64,000 nt of DNA from Citrobacter enshiensis (GTDB lineage: Bacteria > Pseudomonadota > Gammaproteobacteria > Enterobacterales > Enterobacteriaceae), in NCBI RefSeq assembly GCF_029338175.1, contig NZ_CP119862.1:2046001-2110000 (forward strand). Reading direction: 5' to 3'. Each line of letters opens with the position of its first letter. Position 1 is the first letter of the stretch. The notes below the pieces were generated by a model that had not been told where the DNA came from, searched no databases, and saw only the letters and a program-made list of their open reading frames with translations. Both the position numbers and the translations under genes were made by a program. Positions 26,411-40,828 of this stretch are shown piece by piece.

Positions 26411-26953
26411 ATGATTATCTATTTACACGGTTTTGACTCTAACAGTCCGGGTAACCACGAGAAAGTGCTGCAACTGCAATTTATTGACCCGGATGTCAGG
26501 CTGATCAGCTACAGCACGAGGCATCCTAAACATGATATGCAGCATCTGCTTAAAGAAGTGGACAAAATGTTGCAGCTCAACGTGGACGAACGCCCGTTGA
26601 TTTGTGGTGTGGGTCTTGGCGGCTACTGGGCGGAACGGATCGGTTTTCTCTGTGATATTCGCCAGGTGGTGTTTAATCCTAATCTGTTCCCCTATGAGAA
26701 CATGGAAGGCAAAATCGATCGTCCTGAAGAGTACGCCGATATCGCCACCAAGTGCGTAACCAACTTTCGGGAAAAGAACCGCGATCGTTGCCTGGTGATC
26801 CTTTCTCGCCATGATGAAACCTTGAACAACCAACGTTCGTCAGAAGAGTTGCACCATTTCTACGAAATTGTGTGGGATGAGGAACAAACCCACAAGTTCA
26901 AGAATATCTCGTCTCATTTGCAGCGAATTAAAGCCTTTAAGACCCTGGGTTAA
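26411..26953 (+). CDS. ycfP: YcfP, alpha/beta-hydrolase-like protein (UPF0227)
   Basis: Intact, 180 residues, nearly identical to E. coli. It starts [19 protein letters not shown]. The nucleophile elbow reads [11 protein letters not shown], in which the usual Ser is replaced by Leu, so ordinary esterase chemistry is doubtful; this substitution is also normal in E. coli. Function unknown. It follows nagZ and is closed by a strong terminator. Confidence 0.93.
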   Translation: MIIYLHGFDSNSPGNHEKVLQLQFIDPDVRLISYSTRHPKHDMQHLLKEVDKMLQLNVDERPLICGVGLGGYWAERIGFLCDIRQVVFNPNLFPYENMEGKIDRPEEYADIATKCVTNFREKNRDRCLVILSRHDETLNNQRSSEELHHFYEIVWDEEQTHKFKNISSHLQRIKAFKTLG

Positions 26954-26973
26954 CACGACCAAACTGTTTTACA

Positions 26974-27000
26974 AGACCAGCCTTCGGGCTGGTTTTTTTG
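26974..27000 (+). terminator. Rho-independent terminator of the hinT-ycfP operon
   Basis: ACCAGCC (26976-26982) with a TTCG loop pairs with GGCTGGT (26987-26993), followed by T7. Confidence 0.92.
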
Positions 27001-27040
27001 TGCGTATTGCCAGTGTTGTCTAACTTTTCAGCGAGAAAAC

Positions 27041-27054
27041 TTGATGCACATCAA
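27041..27054 (+). promoter_or_regulatory. FNR box upstream of ndh
   Basis: TTGATGCACATCAA matches the FNR consensus TTGAT-N4-ATCAA exactly. It lies 137 bases before the ndh start. FNR repression of ndh under anaerobiosis is established in E. coli. Confidence 0.88.
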
Positions 27055-27190
27055 TTTTGGTATGACCAATGCACCGTTCGTGTTATTCTCATTGTTGAAG
27101 TCGCTTTTCATTGTCGTAACTTGTTGTTAATTAAAGGCTATGCCTATAACGTTTAATTAACAATTGGTTAATAAATTTAAGGGGGTCACC

Positions 27191-28497
27191 TTGACTACAC
27201 CATTGAAAAAAATCGTGATTGTCGGCGGTGGTGCTGGCGGGTTGGAAATGGCGACGCAGTTGGGCAAAAAACTGGGCCGCAAGAAAAAAGCGAAAATCAC
27301 GCTGGTGGACAGAAACCACAGCCATCTGTGGAAACCGCTGTTGCACGAAGTGGCGACCGGTTCGCTGGATGAAGGTGTTGATGCGCTGAGCTACCTGGCG
27401 CATGCGCGCAATCATGGCTTCCAGTTTCAGCTTGGGTCGGTGATGGATATCGATCGGGAAGCAAAAACGATAACCATTGCTGAACTGCGCGATGAAAAAG
27501 GGGGAGGCTGTTGGTGCCGGAGCGTAAAATCGCCTATGGCACGCTGGTGATGGCGCTGGGAAGTACCTCCAATGACTTCAATACGCCTGGCGTGAAAGAG
27601 CACTGCATTTTCCTCGATAACCCACATCAGGCGCGTCGTTTCCATCACGAAATGTTGAACCTGTTTTTGAAATACTCTGCTAACCTGGGGGCGAACGGTA
27701 AGGTTAACATCGCCATTGTGGGTGGTGGCGCAACCGGCGTTGAGCTCTCGGCAGAACTGCATAATGCGGTGAAACAACTGCACAGTTACGGCTACAAAGG
27801 GCTGACCAACGAAGCGCTGAATGTGACGCTGGTTGAGGCCGGAGAACGCATTCTGCCAGCACTGCCGCCGCGTATTTCTGGCGCAGCGCATAGCGAATTG
27901 ACCAAGCTGGGTGTTCGTGTGTTGACGCAGACGATGGTGACCAGTGCTGATGAAGGCGGACTTCACACCAAAGATGGCGAATACATTGAAGCCGATCTGA
28001 TGGTGTGGGCGGCAGGCATCAAAGCGCCAGACTTTATGAAAGATATCGGCGGTCTGGAAACCAACCGTATCAATCAACTGGTGGTGGAACCGACCCTGCA
28101 GACTACGCGTGACCCTGACGTGTATGCCATTGGCGACTGTGCATCCTGTGCGCGTCCGGAAGGGGGCTTTGTGCCGCCACGTGCTCAGGCAGCACACCAG
28201 ATGGCGTCCTGTGCAATGAACAATATCCTGGCGCAGATGAACGGCAAACCGCTGAAAGCGTACCAGTACAAAGATCACGGCTCTTTGGTTTCGCTGTCCA
28301 ACTTCTCTACTGTGGGGAGTCTGATGGGGAATCTGACGCGCGGATCAATGATGGTGGAAGGGCGCATCGCCCGCTTCGTTTATGTTTCGCTGTATCGTAT
28401 GCACCAGATTGCGTTGCACGGCTACTTTAAAACCGGGTTGATGATGCTGGTTGGCAGCATTAACCGTGTGATTCGCCCACGTCTGAAACTGCATTAA
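27191..28497 (+). CDS. ndh: NADH dehydrogenase type II (NDH-2), frameshifted
   Basis: A membrane-attached FAD enzyme that passes electrons from NADH to ubiquinone without pumping protons. The TTG start at 27191 ([20 protein letters not shown]) is the family start. The FAD-binding GGGAGGLE and the NADH-binding [18 protein letters not shown] are visible, as is the C-terminal membrane-binding segment. Two extra G bases near 27502-27510 disturb [15 protein letters not shown]. Corrected length is 434 residues. Controlled by FNR through the box upstream. Confidence 0.96.
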
Positions 28498-28507
28498 TGA
28501 TCCCTCT

Positions 28508-28539
28508 ACTCACCGGCCATATGTGCCGGTGAGTTTTTA
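28508..28539 (+). terminator. Rho-independent terminator of ndh
   Basis: ACTCACCGGC (28508-28517) pairs with GCCGGTGAGT (28525-28534), followed by T5. Confidence 0.9.
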
Positions 28540-28818
28540 CAGAAAATCCTCCCATCTGTTAACACCGTTCATTTAAGCCAATGAATGAGGGGAAACACCG
28601 GGATTTGGTTCCCGGAGGGACGCCAAACCCGGTGGTCGCCCCGGATATCCCGGTTTTAAACTAACGGCGTTATCCCGCCAGTCCTTGTTATGCGCTTCGG
28701 AGTACTCCGAATCCTCCTGTTTCGCCGCTCAAACCCCTACTTTTCATCCGTTGTCTGATTTGCTTACTCCTCCACCCGTTGCAAAATTGTTACTAATAGC
28801 AAAAAAGGAGGAGTTCCC
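28540..28818. other. Non-coding stretch between ndh and ycfJ
   Basis: The ndh-ycfJ gap totals about 320 bases. After the terminator it is GC-rich with several short palindromes (for example CGGAGTACTCCG near 28698). I see no gene. AAAGGAGGAG just before ycfJ is its ribosome site. Confidence 0.5.
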
Positions 28819-29359
28819 GTGAATAAATCAATGTTGGCGGGTATCGGGATTGGCGTAGCGGCTGCGCTGGGCGTCGCGGCTGTCGCCGGTCTTAATGTCT
28901 TAGAACGTGGCCCGCAGTATGCTCAGGTTGTTTCTGCAACACCGATTAAGGAATCGGTTAAAATCCCACGTCAGGAGTGCCATAACGTCACGGTCACGCA
29001 CCGTAAACCCGTACAGGATGAAAACCGTGTCGCCGGTTCCGTACTTGGCGCGGTTGCCGGGGGGGTTATTGGTCATCAGTTTGGCGGTGGACGTGGTAAA
29101 GATGTGGCTACGGTGGTGGGTGCGCTGGGCGGCGGTTATGCAGGTAACCAGATCCAGGGCCTCAATGCAGAACAATGACACCTACACCTCAACCCAGCAG
29201 CGTTGCAAAACGGTGTATGACAAGTCTGAAAAAATGTTGGGTTATGATGTCACTTACAAAATTGGTGACCAGCAGGGCAAGATTCGCATGGACAAAGATC
29301 CGCGTGCGCAGATCCCTCTGGATAATAACGGCCAGCTCATTTTGACTAACAAAGCGTAA
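28819..29359 (+). CDS. ycfJ: YcfJ, glycine-zipper envelope protein, frameshifted
   Basis: An uncharacterised envelope protein of 179 residues with a 17-kDa-antigen-like glycine zipper. A hydrophobic N-terminal segment (residues about 5-27) is followed by VTHRKPVQDENRVAGSVLGA and the Gly-rich VAGGVIGHQFGGGRGKDVAT. An extra C in GGGCCTCAATG near 29161 breaks the frame; correction gives IQGSMQNNDTYT and a protein ending LILTNKA. An unusually strong ribosome site (AAAGGAGGAG) precedes it. Confidence 0.9.
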
Positions 29360-29382
29360 AAATAGCTCTACTCTGCACACTT

Positions 29383-29415
29383 GCCCCTCATTCGCTCAGG
29401 CTGAGGGGCTTTTTT
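29383..29415 (+). terminator. Rho-independent terminator of ycfJ
   Basis: GCCCCTCA (29383-29390) pairs with TGAGGGGC (29402-29409), followed by T6. Confidence 0.9.
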
Positions 29416-29478
29416 ATGTCTGCGATGACCATCAGGAATGGGCGATTGAGTGAATTCGATACGCCCAGCTCCGACAGA

Positions 29479-30116
29479 CTATTTCAGCAGCTCAGCCACA
29501 GTTTTAGCGTGGTGTGCGTGATCTGCCATTAGCGTCCTCAAATGTTGCGCCTTTCGCGGGCGCCTTATCGACATCCCCTGCAATATACAGTTCAGATATT
29601 CCGCCAGACTCTGCGGATTGCAGTGCGCCGGAATCTCGCCCCGTTCTTGTCGTTGACGGAGGAATTGGGTCAGTGTCTGTTCCTGCATCGCATGGCGTGA
29701 TTTGACCGTATGCGCAATATCACGAAGAAGAGGCTGCCAGCGTCGCGGAGGTATTAATCATAAAGCATCCGGCGGGAGTCTCTTTGCTGGTAAAGCAGGT
29801 CGCAACGGCGGTTGAAATAATCTTCGAGCGCCGATTCAACACTTTTTTCTTCGCAGAAAAGCTGAGCCTCGTGCTTTGCGGCAAAACGGCTAATGTAGCG
29901 ATCCAGCACGGCGCGAAATAACCCTTCCTTATTGGTAATATCCGCATACAGCGTCGGCGCTTTCGCACCGGTTGCTTCTACGAGGTCGGAGAGCGATGTC
30001 GCTTCATAGCCATGTTGCCAGAAGAGTGTCATGGCCTTATCAAGCGCGGCTTCCCTGTCGAACACTTTTGGTCGGCCACGGCTTTTTTTTGCGCAACTTG
30101 TCGGGGTAGTTGTCAT
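29479..30116 (-). CDS. comR: TetR-family repressor ComR (YcfQ), frameshifted
   Basis: Represses the divergent bhsA; in E. coli copper relieves this repression. The N-terminal helix-turn-helix reads ATSLSDLVEATGAKAPTLYADI (residues about 39-60), after RGRPKVFDREAALDKAMTLFWQHGYE. Frame breaks lie near 29815 (YFN... to ATCFTSKETPAGCFM) and near 29735-29750. The C-terminus EYLNCILQGMSI is typical, although the last 30 residues look shifted. Paired direct repeats in the intergenic region are candidate operators. Confidence 0.9.
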
Positions 30117-30145
30117 GGTGCCGTTGTACCTGGTTGGGTTTGTTG

Positions 30146-30164
30146 AACAACCATTATAAAAATA
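30146..30164. promoter_or_regulatory. Candidate ComR operator, copy 1
   Basis: AACAACCATTATAAAAATA, identical at 18 of 19 positions to the copy at 30247-30265. It lies 30 bases before the comR start. Confidence 0.5.
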
Positions 30165-30246
30165 AACCCGCTCAGTCTCCAGCGTATTCAGAATAAAAAT
30201 AATTTAATCTTACTGCTCTGAAAAATAAGATATTTATAATTAAACT

Positions 30247-30265
30247 AACGACCATTATAAAAATA
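30247..30265. promoter_or_regulatory. Candidate ComR operator, copy 2
   Basis: AACGACCATTATAAAAATA lies just upstream of the bhsA -35 element, 101 bases from copy 1. The same orientation and near identity suggest a shared binding protein. Confidence 0.5.
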
Positions 30266-30267
30266 CA

Positions 30268-30297
30268 TTGACGTGTGACCTGGATCACATCTATGAT
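30268..30297 (+). promoter_or_regulatory. Candidate sigma70 promoter of bhsA
   Basis: TTGACG (30268-30273), 18-base spacer, TATGAT (30292-30297), about 60 bases before the ATG. Confidence 0.65.
30274..30289 (+). promoter_or_regulatory. CRP-like site inside the bhsA promoter spacer
   Basis: TGTGACCTGGATCACA is a perfect TGTGA-N6-TCACA palindrome. It occupies the -35/-10 spacer, a position that would block RNA polymerase if bound. Confidence 0.65.
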
Positions 30298-30357
30298 TTA
30301 CCTATCGATCGTTAAGTTAATGCTAACGACATCATTCATCTGCTACAGGTCACTATC

Positions 30358-30618
30358 ATGAAAAACGTAAAAACCCTTATCGCTGCCGCTGTTCTGAGGC
30401 TCAACTTTCATTTGCCAGCCTTTGCGGCCGTTGAAGTTCAGGCTACGCCCTGCCGGTCAACAAAAGTGGGCACCATCTCTGCGAATGCAGGGACTAACCT
30501 GGGTTCTCTGGAAGATCAACTGGCGCAGAAAGCGGATGAGATGGGGGCGAAATCCTTCCGTATTACTTCCGTTACCGGTCCTAACACTCTTCACGGAACG
30601 GCGGTTATTTACAAATAA
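30358..30618 (+). CDS. bhsA: Stress-induced outer-membrane protein BhsA (YcfR), locally garbled
   Basis: A small secreted YhcN-family (DUF1471) protein induced by many stresses that affects biofilm and copper permeability. The frame is open for 86 residues, but two stretches do not fit the family: LRLNFHLPAF near residue 14 and CRSTKV near 32. Removing single inserted bases restores LSSLSFASFAAVEV and TPAGQQKVGTISAN. The C-terminal core SLEDQLAQKADEMGAKSFRI is intact. These are compensating indels rather than true substitutions (inferred). Confidence 0.93.
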   Translation: MKNVKTLIAAAVLRLNFHLPAFAAVEVQATPCRSTKVGTISANAGTNLGSLEDQLAQKADEMGAKSFRITSVTGPNTLHGTAVIYK

Positions 30619-30655
30619 GCATGACTCCCTCATCAATGCTCTCTTTAATTGCCAC

Positions 30656-30687
30656 AAAAAAACCCGCGATGTTTGCGGGGTTTTTTA
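30656..30687. terminator. Bidirectional terminator between bhsA and ldtC
   Basis: AACCCGC (30661-30667) pairs with GCGGGGTT (30675-30682), flanked by A-run and T6. Confidence 0.88.
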
Positions 30688-30699
30688 TATGCTGAGTCT

Positions 30700-31669
30700 C
30701 TACATCGCCTGTGGTGTGGCATCCTGATGGCGGGTGACATCCACCGGCATACCGGAACGCACTTCCATAACATGCTCCATGACCGCCGCGTCCGTCTGCG
30801 CTGAGCTTTAAACGCCTGCATTGCGCTGTTCAGGTTAATGGGCAATACCTGCGGGTCATCGTTCAGATTCTTCGCAACGGCTGATGCACTTCCACCCAGA
30901 CGCACACCTCCCGGTTCTACAGAGGCTTTGATTGGCGTATTGATGATATTCACTTTTGTCCCTGGCGTAACCTGGCGGAACAATGTCTCAATATCACCGT
31001 CACGTAAGCGAATACACCCTGAGCTGACGCGCATGCCTATACCAAAATTCGGCATTGGTGCCATGCAGGCAGAATAAACCCCGCGTAGGCGGCTAAGCGA
31101 ATCGCATGATGCCCCATAGGATTATCCGGTCCGGCAGGGACCACGGCAGGGAGGTCAACGCCTTGCGCTTTGTAACGGGCGCGAATATTCGCCGTTGGAG
31201 TCCAGGTCGGGTTGGCGCGTTTGTCAGAGACGGTTGTCACCATCGTTGGCGTCAGCGTATCACCGCCTAGCTGACCGATGCCGATCGGGTAGACGGTGAC
31301 CGCGTTTTTCCCCGGCGGGTAATAGTACAGACGTAACTCCGCCAGATTGATCACGATCCCTTCGCGCGGCGCATCTGGCAGGATAGTTTGCAAAGGGATG
31401 GTCAGCACGCTACCCGCGCGTGGAACGTAAGGATCAACGCCCGGGTTGGCCTGTAACAGCGCCAGAAAACCGACATTGTATTTCTTCGCGATCGATTCCA
31501 GCGAGCCGCCGTTGTTTTCAACGACGTGAAATTTGTTTTCGCCCACCAGGTTGCTGCCCGCCGGAGGCAGTGGCCAGGTGTTCGCTTTGGCAGGCAGCGC
31601 AACCGCCACGGTCGCGGCGAGGGCAAAAAATGCCAGCCAGCGAGAAAAACGTATGTGTAATCTCATCAC
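30700..31669 (-). CDS. ldtC: L,D-transpeptidase LdtC (YcfS), frameshifted
   Basis: A periplasmic L,D-transpeptidase that anchors Braun's lipoprotein to peptidoglycan. The signal peptide (MMRLHIRFSRWLAFFALAAT to LPAKA) is followed by a LysM domain (FHVVENNGGSLESIAKKYNV) and the YkuD catalytic domain with SSGCIRLRDGD carrying the catalytic Cys. Frame breaks lie near 31060-31100 and near 30800. Corrected, the tail reads MPVDVTRHQDATPQAM with the stop at 30700-30702. About 322 residues. Confidence 0.93.
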
Positions 31670-31813
31670 TATAAATCCATGTAAATCACAGGGTTATTGT
31701 TGCGATAACGTAAACGAGGATTATGACGGCTGGCTATGTCGGGAAGTGCAGGGAAATGCAAAGAGTTTGTAAATCCTGCGCCGGGTGAAGATTGACCTCA
31801 CCCGGAGCAGTTA

Positions 31814-34800
31814 TTACGCGACGGCGTTTTCTTCCAGTTGCCGCATGAACTGACGTACCCACTCAATGCGGGTTTTACGTTCACCCAGTTCCTGAATAAA
31901 TTTCAGTCGGGTTGGCCCGTCCAGACGGAAGTGCTGCGGTTGTTTCTGCAACAGACCGATAAGCCAGACGGGGTTGACGTGGTTTTTCTCCGCGAACTCG
32001 ATGATGCCGCCTTTCTCGTTGCCTTCCAGCTTTTTAATGCCGAGTTTTTTGCGCCTGCTGGCGCAGACGGGCAATCTCCAGCAGCGTGCGGGCGGGATCA
32101 GGCAACAGACCAAAACGGTCGATCAGTTCAACTTTTATCTCTTCCAGTTCGTTTTCGCTTTTCGCACTGGCGATACGCTTGTAGAACGAGAGACGGGTGT
32201 TCACATCCGGGATAAAATCATCCGGCAACAGCGATGGCATACGCAGTTCGACTTCCGTCTGTTGGCTGGTAAGGTCTTCCAGCGACGGTTCGCGCCCGGC
32301 TTTCAGCGCATCGACGGCGTTTTCCAGCAATTCCATATACAGCGAGAAACCGATGGTTTCCATTGAGCCGCTCTGATCTTCGCCGAGTAATTCCCCCGCG
32401 CCACGAATTTCGAGATCGTGCGTTGCCAGCGCGAAGCCCGCCCCCAGATCCTCAAGCGACGCGATAGCCTCAAGGCGTTTTTGCGCATCGGTAGTCATGG
32501 CTTTTGGATGCGGCGTCAGCAGCCAGGCATACGCCTGATGGTGCGAGCGACCAACACGGCCACGCAACTGATGCAATTGCGCCAGACCGAAATGATCGGC
32601 GCGTTCGATAATGATGGTATTGGCGGTGGGAATGTCGATCCCGGTTTCGATAATCGTGGTGCACACCAGGACGTTAAAGCGCTGATGGTGGAAGTCATTC
32701 ATCACGCGTTCCAACTCGCGTTCGCGCATCTGTCCGTGACCAATCGCGATACGGGCTTCGGGCACCAGTTCCGCCAGCCGGTCCGCCGCTTTCTGAATAT
32801 TCTCCACATCGTTGTACAGGTAGTACACCTGGCCTCCACGCAGCACCTCACGCAGGATCGCTTCACGCACCACCAGGCTGTCGTATTCACGGACAAAGGT
32901 TTTGACCGCCAGACGACGAGCGGGCGGGGTGGCGATAATAGAGAGATCGCGCATACCGCTCATCGCCATATTCAGCGTACGCGGGATCGGCGTCGCCGTC
33001 AGCGTCAGAATGTCCACGTCGGCGCGCATGGCTTTGATGCGCTCTTTGTGGCGGACACCAAAACGGTGCTCTTCGTCGACAATCAGCAGGCCTAAATCTT
33101 TCAGTTTTACATCGCTTTGCAGCAGTTTGTGGGTGCCGATCAAAATATTCGATCTTACCTCGGCGACCTGCTCAAGGATTTGCGTCTGCTCTTTGGCGCT
33201 ACGAAAGCGAGAGAGCATCTCAATACGCACCGGCCAGTTGGCAAAGCGATCGCGGAAGTTGTCGAAATGCTGCTGGGCAAGCAGGGTGGTCGGCACCAGT
33301 ACCGCCACCTGTTTGTGGTTTTCCACCGCCAGAAACGCGGCGCGCATGGCCACTTCGGTTTTACCAAAACCGACATCACCGCAGACTAAACGGTCCATCG
33401 CCAGCGGCTGGCACATATCACTGAGGACCGCATTGATGGCCTGCGCCTGGTCAGGCGTGGTTTCAAACGGGAAGCTGTCGCAGAATAACTGGTATTGCTC
33501 ACGATCGTGCTTAAAGGCGAAGCCCTGTTTAGCCGCGCGTTGGGCATAAATATCCAGTAATTCTGCCGCCACATCGCGCACTTTTTCCGCCGCTTTCTGC
33601 CGGGCGCGCGACCACGCGTCGCCGCCCAGTTTATGCAGCGGCGCATTGTCCTCCGCACCGCCTGCGTAACGGCTGATCAGGTGCAGCGACGAGACCGGTA
33701 CATACAATTTGGCGTCATTGGCGTAGGTGAGCATCAGATATTCAGCGGTGATGCCGCCGGCTTCCAGCGTGGTCATCCCGGCATAGCGACCGACGCCATG
33801 CTCAAGGTGGACGACAGGCTGACCCGGATGCAACTCGGCCAGGTTGCGGATGAGCGTATCCGGGTTGATGGTCCGGCGGGTATCCTGACGACGCCGCGCG
33901 ACGCGTTCACCGAGCAGATCGCTTTCGCAGATCAGCGCCAGATTACGCTGCGTGTCGATAAATCCATGTTCCGCAGCGCCAATCATCAGGTAACGGCCCG
34001 AATCGCTTCGCTTCATCCAGACGTAAAATTCGTTTAGGCGCAATTTTGATGCGGGCAAGCAGTTCACCGAGAGCTTCCCGGCGACCTTCGCTTTCTACGG
34101 AGAAAATAACCGGACCGGTAAAGGCTTCCAGGAACTTACGCAGGGCATCCAGCGGGGCTTTTTGCTGCGCCTGCACCGCCAGGTCGGGAAGTTTCTGGAA
34201 ACCCAGATTGGTATTGGCGGCTTTATCCGGAAGATGTTCGGTTTTGAGCTGTACGCGGGGCCAACGTTTAAGCTCGGAAAAAAGTTCATCAACGCGTAGC
34301 CAGAGCGATTCCGGCGGTAAAAGCGGGCGCATTGGATCAATGCCGCGATTTTCGAAACGTGACAGGGTATCGGCCTGGAAGCGCTCTGCGCTGTTTTCCA
34401 GGTTCCCCGGTGTTCACCAGTAGCGTATTCGCCGGAAAGTAACTAAACAACGGCGGCAGCGGCTCGCTGAAGAACAGCGGCTGCCAGTATTCGATTCCCG
34501 CCGGTAACGTGCCTTTGCTGACCTGCTGATAAATATGTTCAGGATCGCGTTTCACCTCAAAGGTATCGCGCCACTGGCTACGGAACAGCTCAATGGCCGC
34601 TTTGTCCGTCGGGAATTCGTGCGCAGGCAGCAGGTTAATCGCCTCAACTTCTTCCAGCGTACGTTGGGTGTCGGTGTCGAACAGACGCAGGCTGTCTATC
34701 TCATCATCAAAGAAATCGAGGCGGTAAGGCTGCTCGCTGCCCATTGGGAACAGATCCAGTAACGCGCCGCGGGTGGCGTATTCTCCGTGCTCCATAACCT

Positions 34801-35265
34801 GATCAACATGACGATATCCGGCGCTCTCCAGTTGTGCGCGTAAGCATCGCGCGACAATCGCTGGCCCCTTTTTCATCACCAGCGCGTGACCATGCAGATA
34901 ATTGTGCGGGCAGACGCGCTGCATCAGGGTATTGACCGGCACGATCAGTACGCCGCGTTGCATCGACGGCAACTGATACAGGGTAGAGAGACGCGAGGAG
35001 ATGATCTCCTGGTGCGGCGAAAAACTGTCCGTAGGGGAGCGTTTCCAGTCCTGCCAGATTCATCCACCATCTGATCGGTGAACTGGCCAATTTCATCATG
35101 CAGACGCAGGGCGTTCTGCATATCCGGCGCAATGAGCACGATGGGGCCCGCGTGACGCTCGGCAATCTCCGCGACCTGTGTGGCGCAAGCAGCACCAGTA
35201 AGCTCACCCAACTGGCGCTGATCGCCGGCTTTCGTCGGCAGAGTATAACGTTGTTGTTCAGGCAT
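31814..35265 (-). CDS. mfd: Transcription-repair coupling factor Mfd, heavily frameshifted
   Basis: Displaces RNA polymerase stalled at lesions and recruits UvrA. About 1148 residues. It starts MPEQQRYTLPTKAGDQRQLG at 35265 with a UvrB-like N-terminal module, then the RNA-polymerase interaction domain (VVHLEHGVGRYAGM) and the SF2 translocase with Walker A CGDVGFGKTEVAM and DEEH box LLIVDEEHRFGVRHKER. The C-terminal D7 ends RQFMRQLEENAVA. At least six breaks are visible: near 35060, 35030, 34985, 34860, 34408, 34010 and 32050. The span exceeds 1149 codons by about 5 bases. Confidence 0.96.
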
Positions 35266-35357
35266 TCGGTTGTCAGGATCTCTTTTGGGTATACACCACT
35301 CTATGGGGGCATATGACTGATAAGCAATGCTCTTTATTATCCTTGATCATCAACTCA

Positions 35358-36466
35358 TTAGCAAATGATTCGCCCCCGTACAGGGGCGAAAAACTTACGC
35401 TGATGGGCTCGTGACGGCCAGGCGGGAAGGGGGGAGAACAAGAGATCGGCGAAGACGTTCTGCGATAGGGTACGCACGGCAAGCCCCGCCAGAGTACAAA
35501 GCAGCAGACTGAGGAAGGGATAGGTAAGCAACAGAGCGAGCTCAATCTGCGGTGACCATGACGCCTGATTCAGTTTCGGGATCAGGGTTAAGCTGAACGC
35601 TTCAACCAGAATTCGGTGGGTGGTGTAGATAGCAATGGTGTTAGAACCGATGACGTTGAGCGGACCGGAAGAACGCATGCCGTAACGCTGCTCGAACTGA
35701 TAAAACGCTTTCATGATCAGTACAATTGAAACAAATGAAAGAAGTAGTGCGATGTTTGCCAGCCATGTGGCAACGGCTGCCAGGGCGAGAATACCCAGCG
35801 CGACGGGATGACGTCGCAGAGGTGTCTGTTTAATCCCCGCCATGAGCGGCGCGCCAAACCAGGCGCCGAGGCTGTACCAGGGGAGATTACGGATCACGCT
35901 GTTCATCCCCCACCACGGCGTCGGGAGAAAATTGATAGTGACGCTCAGTAAGACAAAAACGGCAAACAGCGGCTTTGCCCAGCGGGCGAAGAGTTTACAC
36001 AGGACAAAATAGACTATCAGCGCATACAGATACCACAGGCTGGTACTGGCAGTGAACATCCCGCGCAGAAAGTGTTTACGCTGGTGGCGTAGGCCGCATT
36101 TGCGCTACTGCTGATATCCCGGTCAGGCGCCAGCCAGTGATTAAGCGAGGTTAATGCCAGCCATTGCACAACGCCCCACAGCGCGAAGACCCACAGAATG
36201 CTCCAGATGCGTTTTTCCACGCACCCCTTCCAGGGGACCGCATCAATATAACGGCGGATCAAATACCCAGAGATAAAGAAAAAAACGGGCATACGAAATG
36301 GCGCAAGGTAGAGATTGAAATAGATCCAACATTTAGACAGCGTCTGCGAAAACGGATGCTGGAAGGTGGTGAGGTGAGGGTAGAAGGTGATGACCGAGTG
36401 ATAGACTACCACCAGACAAATACATAACCCTTTGATTTGGTTAATCCATAATTCTTTTTGTTTCAT
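35358..36466 (-). CDS. ycfT: YcfT, acyltransferase-3 family membrane protein, frameshifted
   Basis: An integral inner-membrane protein of the acyltransferase-3/OafA-like family, about ten helices, function unknown. It starts MKQKELWINQIKGLCICLVV with the family motif IKGLCICLVVVYHSVITF and the PFRMPVFFFISGYLIRR segment. A frame break lies near 36060, joining NTFL... to MFTASTSLWYLYALIVYF. The C-terminus beyond FSPLPAWP is uncertain because another indel near 35430 could change it. It lies between mfd and lolC, as in E. coli. Confidence 0.88.
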
Positions 36467-36609
36467 AAAGACAGCCTACCCGTATTGCTCGACATAGCCT
36501 GCGATCCTGCGGGTCATGCGCGTTGCTGTAATGGGTAACAATCTGCTTTTTGTATTTTTAAGATAAAGATCAGGTCGGGATGAGGGCGCGTAGCGGGTCA
36601 CTTTAGTAA

Positions 36610-39873
<3,264 letters not shown>

Positions 39874-39901
39874 CTGCGGTACACAGAAACAAGGAGCGGC
39901 G

Positions 39902-40813
39902 ATGTATTACGGGTTTGACATTGGCGGGACCAAAATTGCGTTAGGTGTGTTTGATAACAAACGGCATTTGCAGTGGGAAAAGCGTGTGCCAACCCCCCGC
40001 GACAGCTATGAGGCTTTTCTGAATGCCGTGTGTGATTTGGTCGCTGAGGCCGATGCGCGATTTGGCGAGAAAGGCAGCGTCGGCATCGGTATTCCCGGCA
40101 TGCCAGAGACGGCGGACGGCACGTTGTACGCCGCTAATGTGCCTGCCGCCAGCGGCAAACCTCTGCGTGCCGATCTTAGCGCTCGCCTGGATCGCGATGT
40201 TCGCCTGGATAACGACGCCAACTGTTTTGCCCTCTCCGAAGCCTGGGACGATGAATTTACGCAGTATCCGCTGGTGATGGGGCTGATCCTCGGCACCGGT
40301 GTTGGCGGCGGTCTGGTCACCAATGGAAAATCGATCGCCGGACACAGCTACATTACCGGTGAGTTTGGTCATATCCGCTTACCGGTGGATGCGCTCACGC
40401 TGATGGGGTTTGACTTCCCGTTGCGCCGCTGCGGCTGTGGGCAACTGGGCTGTATCGAAAACTATCTTTCCGGCCGTGGATTTGCATGGCTGTATCAGCA
40501 TTACTATCATCAACCTTTGCAGGCTCCTGAAATCATTACGCTGTGGGAGCAGGGTGATGTTCAGGCGCGAGCCCACGTTGAACGCTATCTGGATTTATTA
40601 GCGGTCTGTCTGGGCAATATCCTGACTATTGTCGATCCCGACCTGGTCGTGATCGGCGGCGGTTTATCGAATTTCACAGCGATAACAACGCAGTTGGCGG
40701 ACCGATTGCCACAACATCTCTTGCCCGTCGCCCGGGTGCCGCGTATTGAACGAGCACGACATGGGGATGCGGGGGGAATGCGCGGCGCCGCCTTCTTACA
40801 TCTTACCGACTAA
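39902..40813 (+). CDS. nagK: N-acetyl-D-glucosamine kinase NagK
   Basis: A ROK-family sugar kinase that phosphorylates GlcNAc released during murein recycling. Intact, 303 residues. ATP-binding [19 protein letters not shown] and [15 protein letters not shown], catalytic Asp region [13 protein letters not shown], and the ROK zinc motif [17 protein letters not shown] are present. Nearest functional partner in this window is nagZ. It precedes cobB by 15 bases, so the two are likely cotranscribed. Confidence 0.97.
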   Translation: MYYGFDIGGTKIALGVFDNKRHLQWEKRVPTPRDSYEAFLNAVCDLVAEADARFGEKGSVGIGIPGMPETADGTLYAANVPAASGKPLRADLSARLDRDVRLDNDANCFALSEAWDDEFTQYPLVMGLILGTGVGGGLVTNGKSIAGHSYITGEFGHIRLPVDALTLMGFDFPLRRCGCGQLGCIENYLSGRGFAWLYQHYYHQPLQAPEIITLWEQGDVQARAHVERYLDLLAVCLGNILTIVDPDLVVIGGGLSNFTAITTQLADRLPQHLLPVARVPRIERARHGDAGGMRGAAFLHLTD

Positions 40814-40828
40814 TCAAAAGAGGTTGTT

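Noticed and set aside
27427..28278. Minus-strand frame of 283 codons opposite ndh
   Set aside because: Antisense shadow; the plus strand encodes a full NDH-2.
32418..33549. Plus-strand frames of 225 and 215 codons opposite mfd
   Set aside because: They are shadows of the Mfd translocase domains, with no start signals or protein-like motifs.
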